Assembly: GCA_030272155.1 (NCBI GenBank) | Contig: CP126196.1 | Location: forward strand, 372,001 to 436,000 | Direction of reading: 5' to 3' | From: Tetradesmus obliquus | Taxonomy: Eukaryota; Chlorophyta; Chlorophyceae; Sphaeropleales; Scenedesmaceae | Length of the DNA stretch: 64,000 nt | Shown here: positions 12,880-29,919 of the stretch, one piece after another | How the letters are laid out: each line of letters begins with the position of its first letter | Numbering within the stretch: position 1 is the stretch's first letter | Program-made: the position numbers and the translations under genes | The notes under the pieces: model-generated | Databases searched by the model: none | Told to the model about the DNA's origin: nothing | What the model saw: only the letters and a program-made list of their open reading frames with translations

Positions 12880-15800
12880 TCACCCACCAAGTCCTTTGGG
12901 TCAGCAGCAGATGCAGGTGGCTCTGTAGCAGTGGTGTCGGAGTCGGAAGTTGCAGTCAAAGTTGCTGTCGTTGCAAGGCCACTCTTACCTTTTGAAATTG
13001 AAAAGGGAGCAGCAAACCATGTGCAACTTCTGCCTCCAAACAAGGTACGCGCTTAATGACTGCTATTCTAGGCATTTAGGCTTGGCAGTTGCAGGGAGCA
13101 ATGGTTAGTGCGCTGCTGCACAGTTTCAGAGTTGCTGCTGACGTTTTGCTGTCGGTGCGGCTGATACTGCAGGTGGCTTTGCCTGCACGTGGCAGTTCAA
13201 CTGGCGTAAACGATGGGGCATATGAATTCCAGTTCAACAGGGCGTAAGTTGCACTATAGCAGACTGGCAACAGCAGCAGGCACACATACATCACAGAAGC
13301 AGCTGACTAGATGCCATGCTGCAACTCTTACGCTGTCTAGATGCCATGAGCACAGCAGCAGCCTAGACCGCAACAGAAGCAGTCTTGGCATGCTTAGCAG
13401 CGGAGCACAGCAGGCAGGAAGGAGGGGCACTGCCCACTTCACCCAAGCAGCTGACATGCTGCCCTGCTTGACGCCTGCTGCAACTGATCCGCAGGTACCA
13501 TGCTGCCAGCAGCGCAGCATCTGCAGCCCTCAATGAAGAAATGGTCAGACCGGTGAGCAAGCAGCTGCTGCGCAGCAGCATGCAGTGCTGCGTAATGAAA
13601 GCACGCGCTCCTGTAGCAGCAACTCCAGTCCTGCAAGCAGCCTACTGCAGATGGCCCGCAGGAATAGCAACTGGGAACAGAAGCCTCATGCACTGGGCCC
13701 ACATGCAACTGGCCCTTGCAGCAGGGGTTGCTTGTTACTGCATTTTTGCCACGCAACGGCAGCAACAGCAGTAAATGCATGATCTTATCAGCAAGCATGG
13801 AATGGTTTGAACAAGCACAGTTGTGCCACCATGCAGGTGCTTGATGGGTTTTGCAAAGGCTTCAACGGCACAGTGCTGGCTTATGGGCAAACAGGTATGT
13901 GCTTGACATTAACAGATGCTGCTTCAGCAAATTGTGTGCAGGTGTGACCAGACATGTGGCAGCATCTGCAAGGCAACGGTGCAATCACACGGTCTAAAGC
14001 TGATTCAGAACAAATTGCTTGCATTTGCCCCTGTCCACATTGCATGCTTCAGCCAATTTATATGCACTGCACAGCTGCATGAACTTGTTGTACCTGCACA
14101 ACCAGCCAAGGCAACAATGTCAGTTTGTCTTGGCATTGCTGCTATTTGCAAGGTTCTGGGAAGACCTACACCATGGGCACTGCTGCTGGGCGCAGTGATT
14201 TCAGCAGCAGATCGGGCAGCACAGCAGTTATACCGTGGGCTTGCCGCTACGTGCTGCAGTACGTGGCAGCAGCAAGGAGCAAGTATGACATCAGCGTTAA
14301 GGTGAGGCAGCCGGCAGCACCAATGCAAGTGGCCTGCGGTGACATACGGTGCACCCTGTCACATACCCGTTCTGCTGGCTAATGCCAGGAGGTAAGGCAG
14401 CAACGCATAGACTGGTGTCATATTTCTTCACAGGTACTCACAACGTTGTAGCGCAGATGAGTAAGCCACATGTTGTTTGCACATTACTGGCAGGCATCAC
14501 TTGTAGAGATCTACAACGAGACCATCCAGGACCTGCTGTCACCCAACATGACCCCCAGCAGCAGCAGCACCAGCCTCCTGGGCCTGCGGGGCACTGCCGG
14601 CGGCAGTGCGGCAGCAGCAGCTGTCAGCGGCAGCAGCGCACTGCAGCAGCCGTCGACGCCGCGCTCCGTCAGCTCAGAAGGCGGCGGCTCTGCCTTTGGC
14701 AGCACACTGTCCGAGGGCAGCGCAGCAGCTGTGGGTGTCAGCATACGCGAGACAGGCAAGGGCGAGATAGTGCTGGAGGGTGCCATTGAGGCGCCCATCA
14801 GCTGCCTGGAGGACCTGGCTGCAGTGCTGGAGCAGGGCAACGCCATACGTGCCACAGCATCACATAAGTGAGTCGCTGGTGTTCGCCTAAGGAGGCAGCA
14901 ATGTTGGCACCCGCATTAGCAGTGTGACGATGTGCACCTGCTGCTGCGTGATCAGACCTGCAGCAGCAGCAGCAGCAGCAGAAGTGCCGCAAGAACGGTG
15001 ATGTGGTGCTGTGCATGAGACCGGCTGCAGCTGACTTGAGCCCACTGCTGTGCGTGCCGAACTCCCTGCCCCTTGCAGGATGAACCAGTCGTCCAGCCGC
15101 AGCCACGCCATCCTGGTCATCAGCATGGAGCAGCGCGCACTGCCCAGCGCAGCCAGGGCGCTGCCTGCTGAGCTGCGCTACCTGCGCAGCAAGCTGCACC
15201 TGGTGGACCTGGCGGGCAGCGAGCGCGCCAAGGAGACTGGCACCACAGGTGCGGGGTGGCTGGGGGCGGCGGGATGTGCTGCAGTAGGAGGGGTTAACAC
15301 AAAACTTGGCTTGCAAGAGAACAGCGACTGCCTGTCTCGCTTCGTCTATCCCTGTGCAGGGTTAGGTTGCTGCATAGCCATACGAAATCAGCACGCTAAG
15401 CAATGGCGATAACGGCTGCTGCACCGCTTGGCCGATGCAGGTGCGCGCTTTGCCGAGGGCGTGAGCATCAACCGCGGCTTGCTGGAGCTAGGCAACGTGA
15501 TCAACGCGCTTACTGAGGGCACGGCGCGCCGCCACATCCCCTACCGCAACAGCAAGCTCACGCGGCTGCTGCAGGACAGCCTCGGCGGCAACAGCGAGAC
15601 GCTGTTCATCGCGTGCATCAGCCCTGCAGACCTCAACAGGGACCACAGCATCAGCACGCTGCGGTGAGTGCTGAGGCTTGAACGGCAGGCTGGGGTGGGG
15701 TGCGCTATTCTGTTGACATGGGGTGCCTGCAGGGTGCGTGGCGCCGCACTGCCATGTTAGTTGCAACCTCTGTGTTGTGGGATGCCGCGGGTAATGTACA

Positions 15801-16218
15801 TCAGCATCTGCCAGCTTGGACCATTGACTCGCCGTGGTTAGCGGCTTGACCAAATGCTGCTCAATCTTCCAGCAGCTGGGTGTGCAGGGAATGGTGGCTG
15901 AACGTGTTGTCGACTGTCACACTGACGGCGCTGCTTGTTATGCCTGCTGCTCTATACCTGGTGCATTGTGCCAGGTATGCGAGCCGTGCCATGGCCATCA
16001 AGAACAGCCTCAAGCTCAACAACCAGATGAGTGCAGAGGAGGAGGTGGCGTACCTGCGGCAGCTGGTGGGCGAGCTGCAGGAAGAGAACGACAAGCTCAA
16101 GCGCCTGCTGGGGCCGGGCGGCAGCAGCACAGCAGCAGCAGCAGCAGCAGGTGGCAATGCAGCAAGTGGTGGGACAGCAGCAGCCAAAGCATCAAAAGGC
16201 AGCATCACTGTCACTTAG
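12880..16218 (+). CDS. Kinesin motor protein, kinesin-4-like, short tail (5' end missing)
   Basis: Nine phase-compatible exons: 12880-13044, 13173-13243, 13495-13552, 13837-13894, 14153-14301, 14494-14867, 15079-15248, 15441-15663, 15975-16218, about 503 residues without the start exon. An in-frame stop at 12850 and the acceptor at 12879 show that the initiator lies upstream. Motor motifs appear in order: [10 protein letters not shown] (N-terminal strand), the P-loop split by an intron and read as [26 protein letters not shown], switch [11 protein letters not shown], switch [46 protein letters not shown] and [12 protein letters not shown]. The last two resemble the kinesin-4/KIF21 group. A Ser/Gly/Ala-rich insert follows QDLL at 14530-14740. 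After the neck only about 40 coiled-coil residues ([20 protein letters not shown]) and an Ala/Gly-rich end remain, so there is no long stalk or cargo tail. It should hydrolyse ATP and bind microtubules. Confidence 0.93.
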
Positions 16219-17427
16219 ATCCGGCAGGCTGCCACCAGGCAGACAGGTGTCACACCATTTGTAGTCTGTATGGCAAGGCCGCGTGTGGCATGTCTGCTGT
16301 AACTGCTGTGAGGCACACTGCAGGCACATGGCTGCATGGCTGCCATGACGAACACCCTTGAGCAGCAAACGAATGGCAGGCATCCACACTGCCGAACAAA
16401 TGTTTGTAGCGACAGTATACAGACTTTAGCAGTGTAGAATGTTTGAGTAGACAGGCTTTACAGTATAGGTGCTTGTTTTTACATTCTACTACCAAAATTT
16501 TGAAGTTGTTTGGTTCTGAAGTGTTCAGCGGCGCATCATCACAGCTAGATAGCTCCCACTAGGAATGCATTGATTGTGTTTGGTCTACGTACAAAGAGCA
16601 AGGTATACTCTACGCTTGTCGCTACAAGTTTGCGATTTGCATCCGCTTGGGCGCTGATGATGTCAGCTGTGTGGCCAGTGCCAACGTTTATAATTGCATA
16701 GATGCCTTGCGGTCTATGCGTGCATGCCAAGCCATGAGAGCAAGCTCTGTTGGCAGCCAATGTCCGACATTGTGTAATGCTCTTGTGCAGTGCTTGCCTG
16801 CTATGCTGCCTCACACTGAAGCTGTGTCTGCAACATTCAGCAGACAGCTGATAGTGCTGTTGGCTGCATACTGTGCCTGCATTGCTAAGCAAAGCATGAT
16901 GTCAGGGGCGTCAAGTGCAGAGGCTGCCTGCTGATGCCATTTATGTTATGGAGTGCAACGTATTGGATGCAAGCGAGACAAGTGACCTGATGACACATTT
17001 TGTACGGTGATCGTCAGCAATTCGGGCATTGATGCACCATGCATGGCCTGCTGCTCACGCACAGTCGCTGCTCATTAGCATGCAGTGCATGTACTCAATG
17101 GCACTGCACGGCACAGCAGGTTTGCGCGGTTGTTACACTGCCCGACGTGCCCCCTTAGTGGCTAGAGATGTGTCTGAGTCTTGGTTACAGGCAACGCACA
17201 TGCCATGCATGGCACCTGTTGAGGCAGGTCCCTCTTGCAGGGCCCTTGCATGCTGCTCATCAACAACTGTGACCCCAGCAAGCCTGCGCTGGCACGGCAT
17301 GCTGCTGATGCTGGTGCTTGCTGGCCACCAGCAAACAGTCTACGTCACCCAGGATGTTGACAACATGTTGAGCCAACCACAACCTGGCTCCATGCGGCTA
17401 GCCAGGCGGCTGAAGCCGATGGCACGG
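16219..17427. other. Convergent intergenic region
   Basis: This lies between the kinesin stop and the stop of the minus-strand membrane protein. It should contain both 3' UTRs. No exon, RNA gene or repeat was recognised. Confidence 0.5.
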
Positions 17428-18678
17428 TCACTTGTACCTGGACATGATAATGTGTGATGTGCTGCTGGCGCCAATCTGCACAGTATGGTCGTCACTCGGG
17501 CTGCTTGCATGCCATGAGCACTGTGCTGCATTTGCACCCACAAACTCATGCTCACGACCGTGCATGGCTGCTGCTGCAATAGCAGCTGCCGGCACTGGCT
17601 CAGTGAGAACCACCACCCCTTGGCTGCTCAGCTCCTCCGCCCGTCTCCTCCTCAACTCATGCCGCCCCATGACAGCATAGCTGATGCTGGACAGCGCAAA
17701 CAGCCCAGCTGTGACCAGTGCCAGCGCCCACGCTGCGGTGCGTAGACTTGGGTGTGGGTTGCTGCAGGCGTCGCAGCTGTCGGGCCAGCCTTGCATGAAG
17801 CCTGGCTGGTTGAGGCAGCCCAGCACCAGGCCTGCTGCCAGCCACATCGCGGCACCTGCTGCTGCCAGCGCTGAGCGGTAGTTGAGCAGGCCGCCCGCAG
17901 CAGAGAACCTGAACACAGACAGCTGCACAGGCAAGCAGGCAAGCAGCAAAACGGACCAATTATGGTGTGGATGGCGTCATTGTGAAACATGTGCTCACAG
18001 CTGTATGACCGCCGATCTTTAGGCAGAGGTTGCGTAGGCTCTTTAAAAACATCTAGCATCACAGTGACGTGTTGATGTGATGGCTTGATGGGTAACATGA
18101 TGATGATGAGTGACGTGTCACCTACCGCATGGCTGTGGCCCAGCATGAACGATGCAAAGCCACCCACAGCCACTGTGGCTTGTGTGTAGGTGCATGCGCT
18201 GAAACCGCCGTCCCACATCTGCCCCAGGTAGCAGTCACGCGGGCCTCTCCTGCGGCTGTAGCCTTTGATGCTGCCATGTCCTGTCAGGAAGAACTGCATC
18301 GAAACACACGGCAGGTTTACAGGTTGTAGTTTGCAGTCAGCGCCGCAGCACCAAGCCTGCAGCACCCCGGGCTGTCAACCCTAAGACGTTGCTGCAGGCT
18401 GTGCGCAGTGCAGCAGGCTTGCAGCGGCTGCAACATGTGCCTCCTGCTAGCTTGCCTGAGCTTCACATGTGCTGAATTGATGACGCTGCATAACTAATTA
18501 CTACTACTTTGAAAGGCAGTTAGCTGCTGGCACTCGCCTGCCATGTGCTCGACTCTCTTGGAACTGTGTCTCCTGTCGCTGCTAGCGGGTTGAGCGATAC
18601 AGCCACAATGCCAATGATGACCACACTGCATGCTAGCTGTGGCAGCATCAAACGGTGCTTTGGATTACGGTTTATCAT
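17428..18678 (-). CDS. Putative four-segment membrane protein, family unknown
   Basis: Three minus-strand exons joined in phase 0: 18678-18538, 18293-18126 and 17922-17428, about 267 residues. The first donor would be GC (GCGAGT) and not GT, so that junction is the weakest part. Hydrophobic segments: SVVIIGIVAVSLNPLAA in exon 1, ATVAVGGFASFMLG in exon 2, AAAGAAMWLAAGLVLG and ALALVTAGLFALSSISYAVM in exon 3. A Cys-containing loop (WPDSCDACSNP) lies between segments 3 and 4, and a basic RRRR stretch follows segment 4, suggesting a cytoplasmic tail. The layout recalls small four-pass families such as MARVEL-like or DUF1218-like proteins, but no diagnostic motif was found. ATG 18678 is preferred; another in-frame ATG lies 30 bases downstream. 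Confidence 0.42.
18061..18111 (+). repeat. Short dispersed repeat ending in (ATG)n, copy 1
   Basis: GGCTTGATGGGTAACATGAT followed by GATGATGA. It matches 56359-56413 and, on the other strand, 51550-51605. It lies in the second intron of the putative membrane protein. The simple-repeat end suggests the 3' tail of a non-LTR retroelement or SINE. Confidence 0.7.
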
Positions 18679-20157
18679 TGTGCAGAGAAGTGATGACAAA
18701 CGCCACAGACACAGCACAGAACAGTAGGCATATCTAGCTGCATGCAGTCACTACAGCAGCAATACCTGCAGGCACACTTGCGCACCTGGCACCCCAGCAA
18801 GGCCAGTGAAAATGCGGTGGATGCCTTCATTTGTTTAGTACCGATGTCGCATGTTTCCTGCTACTATGTGCGCATGCTGTTTCAAGTTTATTCTTTCTGC
18901 AAGCCGTGCCACTGCCGCGCAGCATGCATTTCTGTAGGGACGCCTAACTCAAAGTACAGCATGATACAATGTATCGAAATCATACACAATACGTATTGAT
19001 TTGCGTGATTTGACCATCTGCAAGCTCCCGCTGCCAGCCTGACGCGCGGCGCGTTGGTAGTAGGGCCTAACTGCGGAAGCTCCCCAGCGGATCAAAGCCT
19101 CAGTAATTCATTATCCGGTACGAACCTCGTACTACAGCGTCAAACGGTTCACGTTTGATGTTCAGCAAACAGTCGTCCCAGCACTGCGCACGTGCACACG
19201 CGTATAAGCTTCAAGGGCCCACACATCTCCACGGATTGCTCAGACTGTGTATAAATATGCAGACTAGGATCGTGTTACAGGGAACACGCGTAACAGAAAT
19301 CAGGCAACTAATGGCACAAAGGGCCAGCGCGTCATGCCAGCAACAAGAGTGTCAAAGCAGGCCCCCGGCAACTGCAGCTAGTGTAGTGGCAGCAAGCCTT
19401 CACAAGCATGGGCACTTAGCTGCCTTGACAAAAGACTGCGCACAGCTATGAACCCGCCACTCTGCCACAAGCAACCTGCTTGATTGTCGATAGTGCACTG
19501 CACCTCAGTGCCGCTGCACAGCATACGCGGTGTCAGGATGCAAAATCTCTTTGAGATAGCGCACAAACAGCTGGCGAACACCCCACACTCAGAGGTTGCC
19601 TACAAAACATACAAAGCACCACCTAATGCAGCGCTTCCCATCAGAGGCCGGCACAAGCAGAGGCAGCGGTGCGCCTTCCGCGTGTGGACACACTGCAGCT
19701 GCGTGCTACATGTGGTACACACTGCCTACCAGCTGCATGCAGCACCCTGACAACTCCACAAGTGCAGCACCAGCATGCTGCGTGTGGACCCACTGCAGCT
19801 GCGTGGTCTGCATTGCCTCCGCAGGCCTGCGTGCATGCCAGGCAACACCTGCGCAAGCCGCACCATATGGCAGCAGGCGTCCTCACTGGCAGTCTGCCCA
19901 TCCTGCTCAATAAGCAAAAGCGCTGCTGCTGGCGGCTACCGCGTCCGCACAGCATGATCGCATGCCACTCCTCAGCGGAACGCACGGCTCGCCTGTGCAA
20001 GTCGTCCCTGCACGCCCTGACGTACTGCACACGCGCACGCAGCAGCGCAAAGCCCGCGCCCCGTCTCAACAAACGCTCTTGCTGCCATTATCTGGCAAGA
20101 TAACAGCAAACAAATAGCGCAATAATCATCGTCAATGCATTCCGCCTTGTGCTCGCA
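18679..20157. other. Intergenic region, nothing recognised
   Basis: It lies upstream of the membrane-protein gene and downstream of the V-ATPase B stop. Open frames here are short and Cys/His-rich with no consistent splice junctions. No repeat or RNA gene was identified. Confidence 0.45.
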
Positions 20158-25876
<5,719 letters not shown>

Positions 25877-26189
25877 GATGCCTGCTTTTGGCCCCCGTGT
25901 TTACACAGTTTCCATCGGTTATTCGTGATCAGGAGTGGCCAGCGTCGTGAGTTGGGCTAGAAAGCAAAGAATGCTAGCGAAACCCGCGAAGGGTTTGGCA
26001 CGGGAGTCACTTCGACGTTTTGCACATTCAAGGAGTCTTAAAGCCTTTTCAACATAATTGTATAACTTTCGGACTGTCTACGTCTGGCAAAGTGCCCTGC
26101 TGTGTAGCCAACAGCAGTACCACAGCAAGCATAAGCATCACTGGTGCACGAGTGGGTTTGACATGATAGGTTTGCAACTTGCGGGGTAA
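25877..26189. promoter_or_regulatory. Bidirectional promoter between V-ATPase B and the BTB gene
   Basis: 313 bases separate the two divergent start codons, so both 5' UTRs and core promoters must share this interval unless leader introns lie further out. No TATA box or named motif was identified with confidence. Confidence 0.55.
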
Positions 26190-28715
26190 ATGGAAGCAAC
26201 TAACATCAAGAGCCATCGCAGCACCTGCTCCAGCATCAATGAGTTTGCCTTCCACTCTGCCAGGGGCAGCACGTTTTCAGACGCAGATGAGGAGGGTGTG
26301 ATCATTAGAGAACCAGCAACAGGAACAGCTGCTGAGAGCACAGTAATTAGGATCAATGTAGGAGGCACTAGCTTTGCCACCAGCCTGGGGACACTGACAG
26401 CAGTGCCTGGCAGCTACTTTGCTGCTCTGTTTGGCAGCGGCCACTGGAGCCCATCAGTTGTACCTGGCAGCCAGACACCTTTCATCGATAGAGACCCTGA
26501 GAGGTGAGGGCGTGCGCAGCGCCATGTTTAACATGTCATTAGTAAGCGTTCTGAGGGCTAGGGCAGTGCCCTGCAGCAGGGTTGTGTGCAGCAGCTTCAC
26601 CATCGCATAAATCCAGCACAGCTGCAGCATTGCTTGCCTAGCGCCTTGATACATGCATGCATGCATGCATCATGCGCCTGTGGTGCAGTTGGAATGGCTA
26701 GCCACTTTGTAGCATGAATTGCGCGCAGCTCATGCCATCAGCAGTGCTTGCCACCAAGCATGCAAACGTCATGAGCAGCTTGTCCTATGCACGCTTCATG
26801 CATGCATGCATACGCATTCTGTAGCGTGTGCGCAGGCATATGTATCGGTGACAATGTAGTCACAAGTATGCATCTCAGTTGCGTATTGACACTTTGCACA
26901 GCAGCAGACACTGTGGCCCATGTGACGCACAGTGCTGCGTGTAAAACCGCATATGTTACCTCAGCACCGCAGACTGTCGCTGCCGCTGATGAGTGACTGC
27001 AGGCAGAAGATATGCACATGATGGGAGATGCTGTACGAATTGGTTTTTTGTCCCTTGAAGGCACCCTGCTGCTCTTGCTGCTTCTGCCCTGCGCATGCAG
27101 TTTCAAGTATGTGCTGGCGTACCTGCGCTGCTTGCGCCACGCAGACAGCCTGCTGGTGCTGCCAGACAGCCCAGCACAGCTGCGGCAGCTGCGCGCAGAA
27201 GCTGAGTTCTACAACCTGCCGGGCCTTGCACAGGCCTGCAGCCTAGGCAAGTGGGCCAGTGCAGGGCTGCTGGCCAGCGGCAACAGGCAGCAGCAGCAGC
27301 AGCACCTGCTGGGCGCAGCGTCATGGCCGGGGCAGCTGCCGCCAGTGCAGCAGCAGCAGCAGCAGCAGCAGCAGGCAGGTGGCATGTACAGGGAGCCGAC
27401 GTTTTCGCTGCTGCAGCGGCAGCACAGCAGCGCGAATGGCAGCAGCAGGCACCCTAGCAGGAGCAGCTCGCTGAACGGGGCAATGCAGGCAGCTCGGGAT
27501 CAGCTGCGGCACCCGCTTGCGGCTGCTGCAGGGCTCAGCCCTGCTTCCTCAGCACCAGCAGACGTGCGTGTATCTGGCGAAGATGTGATGCTCAGCATGC
27601 AGCAGCAGCAGGTGCCTGCTCTGGCGCAGTGTGTTGCTGCTGCGCAGCAGCTGCACGCCATGCAGCAGCAGGCCGCTGCAGCCAACTGGCAGTGGCAGCA
27701 GCTGGCGGAGCTTGTGCTGCAGCACCTACTGCACCTGCCGCTGGCAGCGCAACAGCCTGACCTAGTGGCAGCGCTTGCTGACCCAGAGCCCTGCGCCCGG
27801 CTGGAGTTCCTGCTGCTGTACTACCCAATCGGGGAGGTGCGGGTGGAGGTGGAGTGCAGGCTAGTTCCTGCAAGTGCTGCAGGAGCTGCGACAGCTGCTA
27901 TTGCAGCCGCCGCAGCAGCTGGGGCAGGCGCTGGTGCTGCTGTGTGCAGCAGCCCCAGCCCATATGCAAGCCCCAGCCCCAGGGCTGGCTCAGGCCGCAG
28001 CAGCCCTGCTGCAGCAGCAGCAGCTGGCAGCCGGCCAGGCACGCCTGGGGGTAGGGAGGCAGCTGCTGCTGCCGCGGCAGGCGCAGCGGCTGCGGCAGCT
28101 GCAGCAGCTGTTGGTGCCGTGTCTGGTGTGACTCCGGGCCCTGGATGGGGCGGCGTGACTGCGTATCACAAGTATGTGATACGCGAGACTGCTGACAAGT
28201 TTGTGCTGAGCACGCACATGCCTGGGGAGCCGCAGGCAGTGCAGGAGGCAGCCAGGGGCGCCTTCAAGCAGGAGCTCAACAGGTGGGGGGTAGGCGGGGC
28301 ATTTCAAGGCAGTATCAGTGTCCTGTATTGGCGGGGGTGCAGTGAGCAACTGCAGTCTCAGGGTTGCTTGTCCCGATCAGCAGCTGCACCATCCTGTTTC
28401 AGCGTTTGCAACAGAGCAGCGCGGTGTTGGGCTCCGTGTCTTAGGCAATGCCACAATTGCCTGCGGTTTGTGCACCTGCTTGCTCTTGCCTGATCTGCCT
28501 GCGCGCCTGCTGCTGCTGCCGCTGCTGCCACCAGGTACTCCACGCTGCACAAGCTGCTGGTGCAGCAAGCGCCACGTGCCAGTGTTGCTGGGCTGATGTC
28601 GCTGCTGCAGGCCGCGGGCTTTGCCGCTGTGGGCCTGGCCACGCAGTTGGAGACGTACTTTGTGGGCAGCAATGCATTCCCTGGCTTCAGGTCTGTCATT
28701 ACCTTTGAGCTGTAA
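26190..28715 (+). CDS. BTB/T1 (KCTD-type tetramerisation) domain protein
   Basis: Three phase-compatible exons, 26190-26503, 27101-28282 and 28535-28715, encode about 558 residues. Residues ~50-135 form a T1/BTB domain: VIRINVGGTSFATSLGTL, then PGSYFAALFGSG, FIDRDPE, and across the intron SFKYVLAYLRC followed by LRAEAEFYNLPGL. This pattern is typical of K+-channel tetramerisation and KCTD proteins; there is no channel pore, so the KCTD-like class, often Cullin-3 adaptors, fits best. The middle is Gln/Ala/Ser-rich with a predicted helical stretch (LVLQHLLHLPLAAQQPDLVAAL). The last exon reads YSTLHKLLVQQAPRASVAG and ends SVITFEL. No second named domain was recognised. The ATG at 26190 opens the only frame reaching the T1 domain without a stop. 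Intron 1 (26504-27100) holds several ATGCATGC runs. Confidence 0.86.
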
Positions 28716-29919
28716 TTATTATTGGGCATGTGGCAAAGTGTTGAAACCTATGCAATGACCCAAGAACTTTGCGGTGCCGCAACTGCCTCACACTGCACAG
28801 ACCGTGTATGCTGGTGCAAAAAGGAGTTGTGTGTGCTGATGGCTTATTGTTGGGGCGTGGTGCTGGTGTGTCTGCACTTGGCTGCGGCATGGATGCATGA
28901 ATGAGCAGGAGGACGCGCAGGAGGAAGCGCAGCATGTAATGCTGCGAGTTGATTGCATTTGGGGTGGATGCATGCACTGTAAAACAACCAGTAATTAATA
29001 TTAAACTACTTGCAACAGACCGCTCTTGCTGCTGCATTTTATGCTGCGGCAAAGCGTGCATGCACATTGCCACTTTGCACAAGCCAGCTTGTTTATTTGA
29101 AGCTGCTCAGCCGCCTGGCTGGCTGGGAATAGCATCATTGTGCGAGTGTACATTGAATGACGCTGGGTAACCTCAAGCAACAGATTGGTGTTGCTTTGTA
29201 ACAACGCCGCCTTGTCATCCATCACTGCACTGTGGCATGCATCAGCTCAGCCCAGGCCTCAGCCTATGCTAGCAGCACTTCCACATAGCAGGCGCAAGGA
29301 GGTTTGAGTGAAACGAGAAGAGCACTTCGCTGGACATTACCACGGCAGCTAGGCTTGAAAATATGTTGCACAGCAAGAACCCTTTGGTGGATTGTTGCTT
29401 TGGTTGCATTTGTGACATGGATAGGGTTATAGGAGGATTCCGTCAGCTGCAACGGCCACTTCTCAATTGGTGCTGTTACACTTCAAAGTGTTGAACAATG
29501 GGAAATTACTCGACGTCGAGCCATGAATAGGTTCTAAGGGCAACCACCCAATGCACCCAGAGCAGCAGGTGGCATCCTGTGACAGAGCCGATCAAGTTGC
29601 CACACGCACTGGCTGACAACTTCCACAACATACAAGTACATTGCAACTCACTCGTGGCAGGGCTGCTGCAGCAACAATTTGATGCTGCAAGGCACGCCCT
29701 TACACACAGCTGCCTGGCAGCCTCAGCATATTGCCTGGCAGCATGTATGCGCTGCACGCTGCCTTGGCCAGCTAAAGGCCTGGCTTGCAAGCATTGCATG
29801 GCTTTTGCAGCAACAATTTGCCACTGCTGCTACACGCTGCCCACGCAAGCCCACACAGCTGCTGGCAGCCTAACACCAAGTCTTGTGCAGCACCGCATCA
29901 GCAGAAAAGAGCTTGAAGC
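28716..29919. other. Convergent intergenic region, nothing recognised
   Basis: It lies between the BTB stop and the stop of the small minus-strand gene. A diverged pair of segments near 29664 and 29808 shares GCAGCAACAATTTG. No exon or RNA gene is supported. Confidence 0.45.

Noticed and set aside
27592..28349. Minus-strand frames inside the BTB gene
   Set aside because: They are shadows of the Gln/Ala-rich coding exon on the plus strand.
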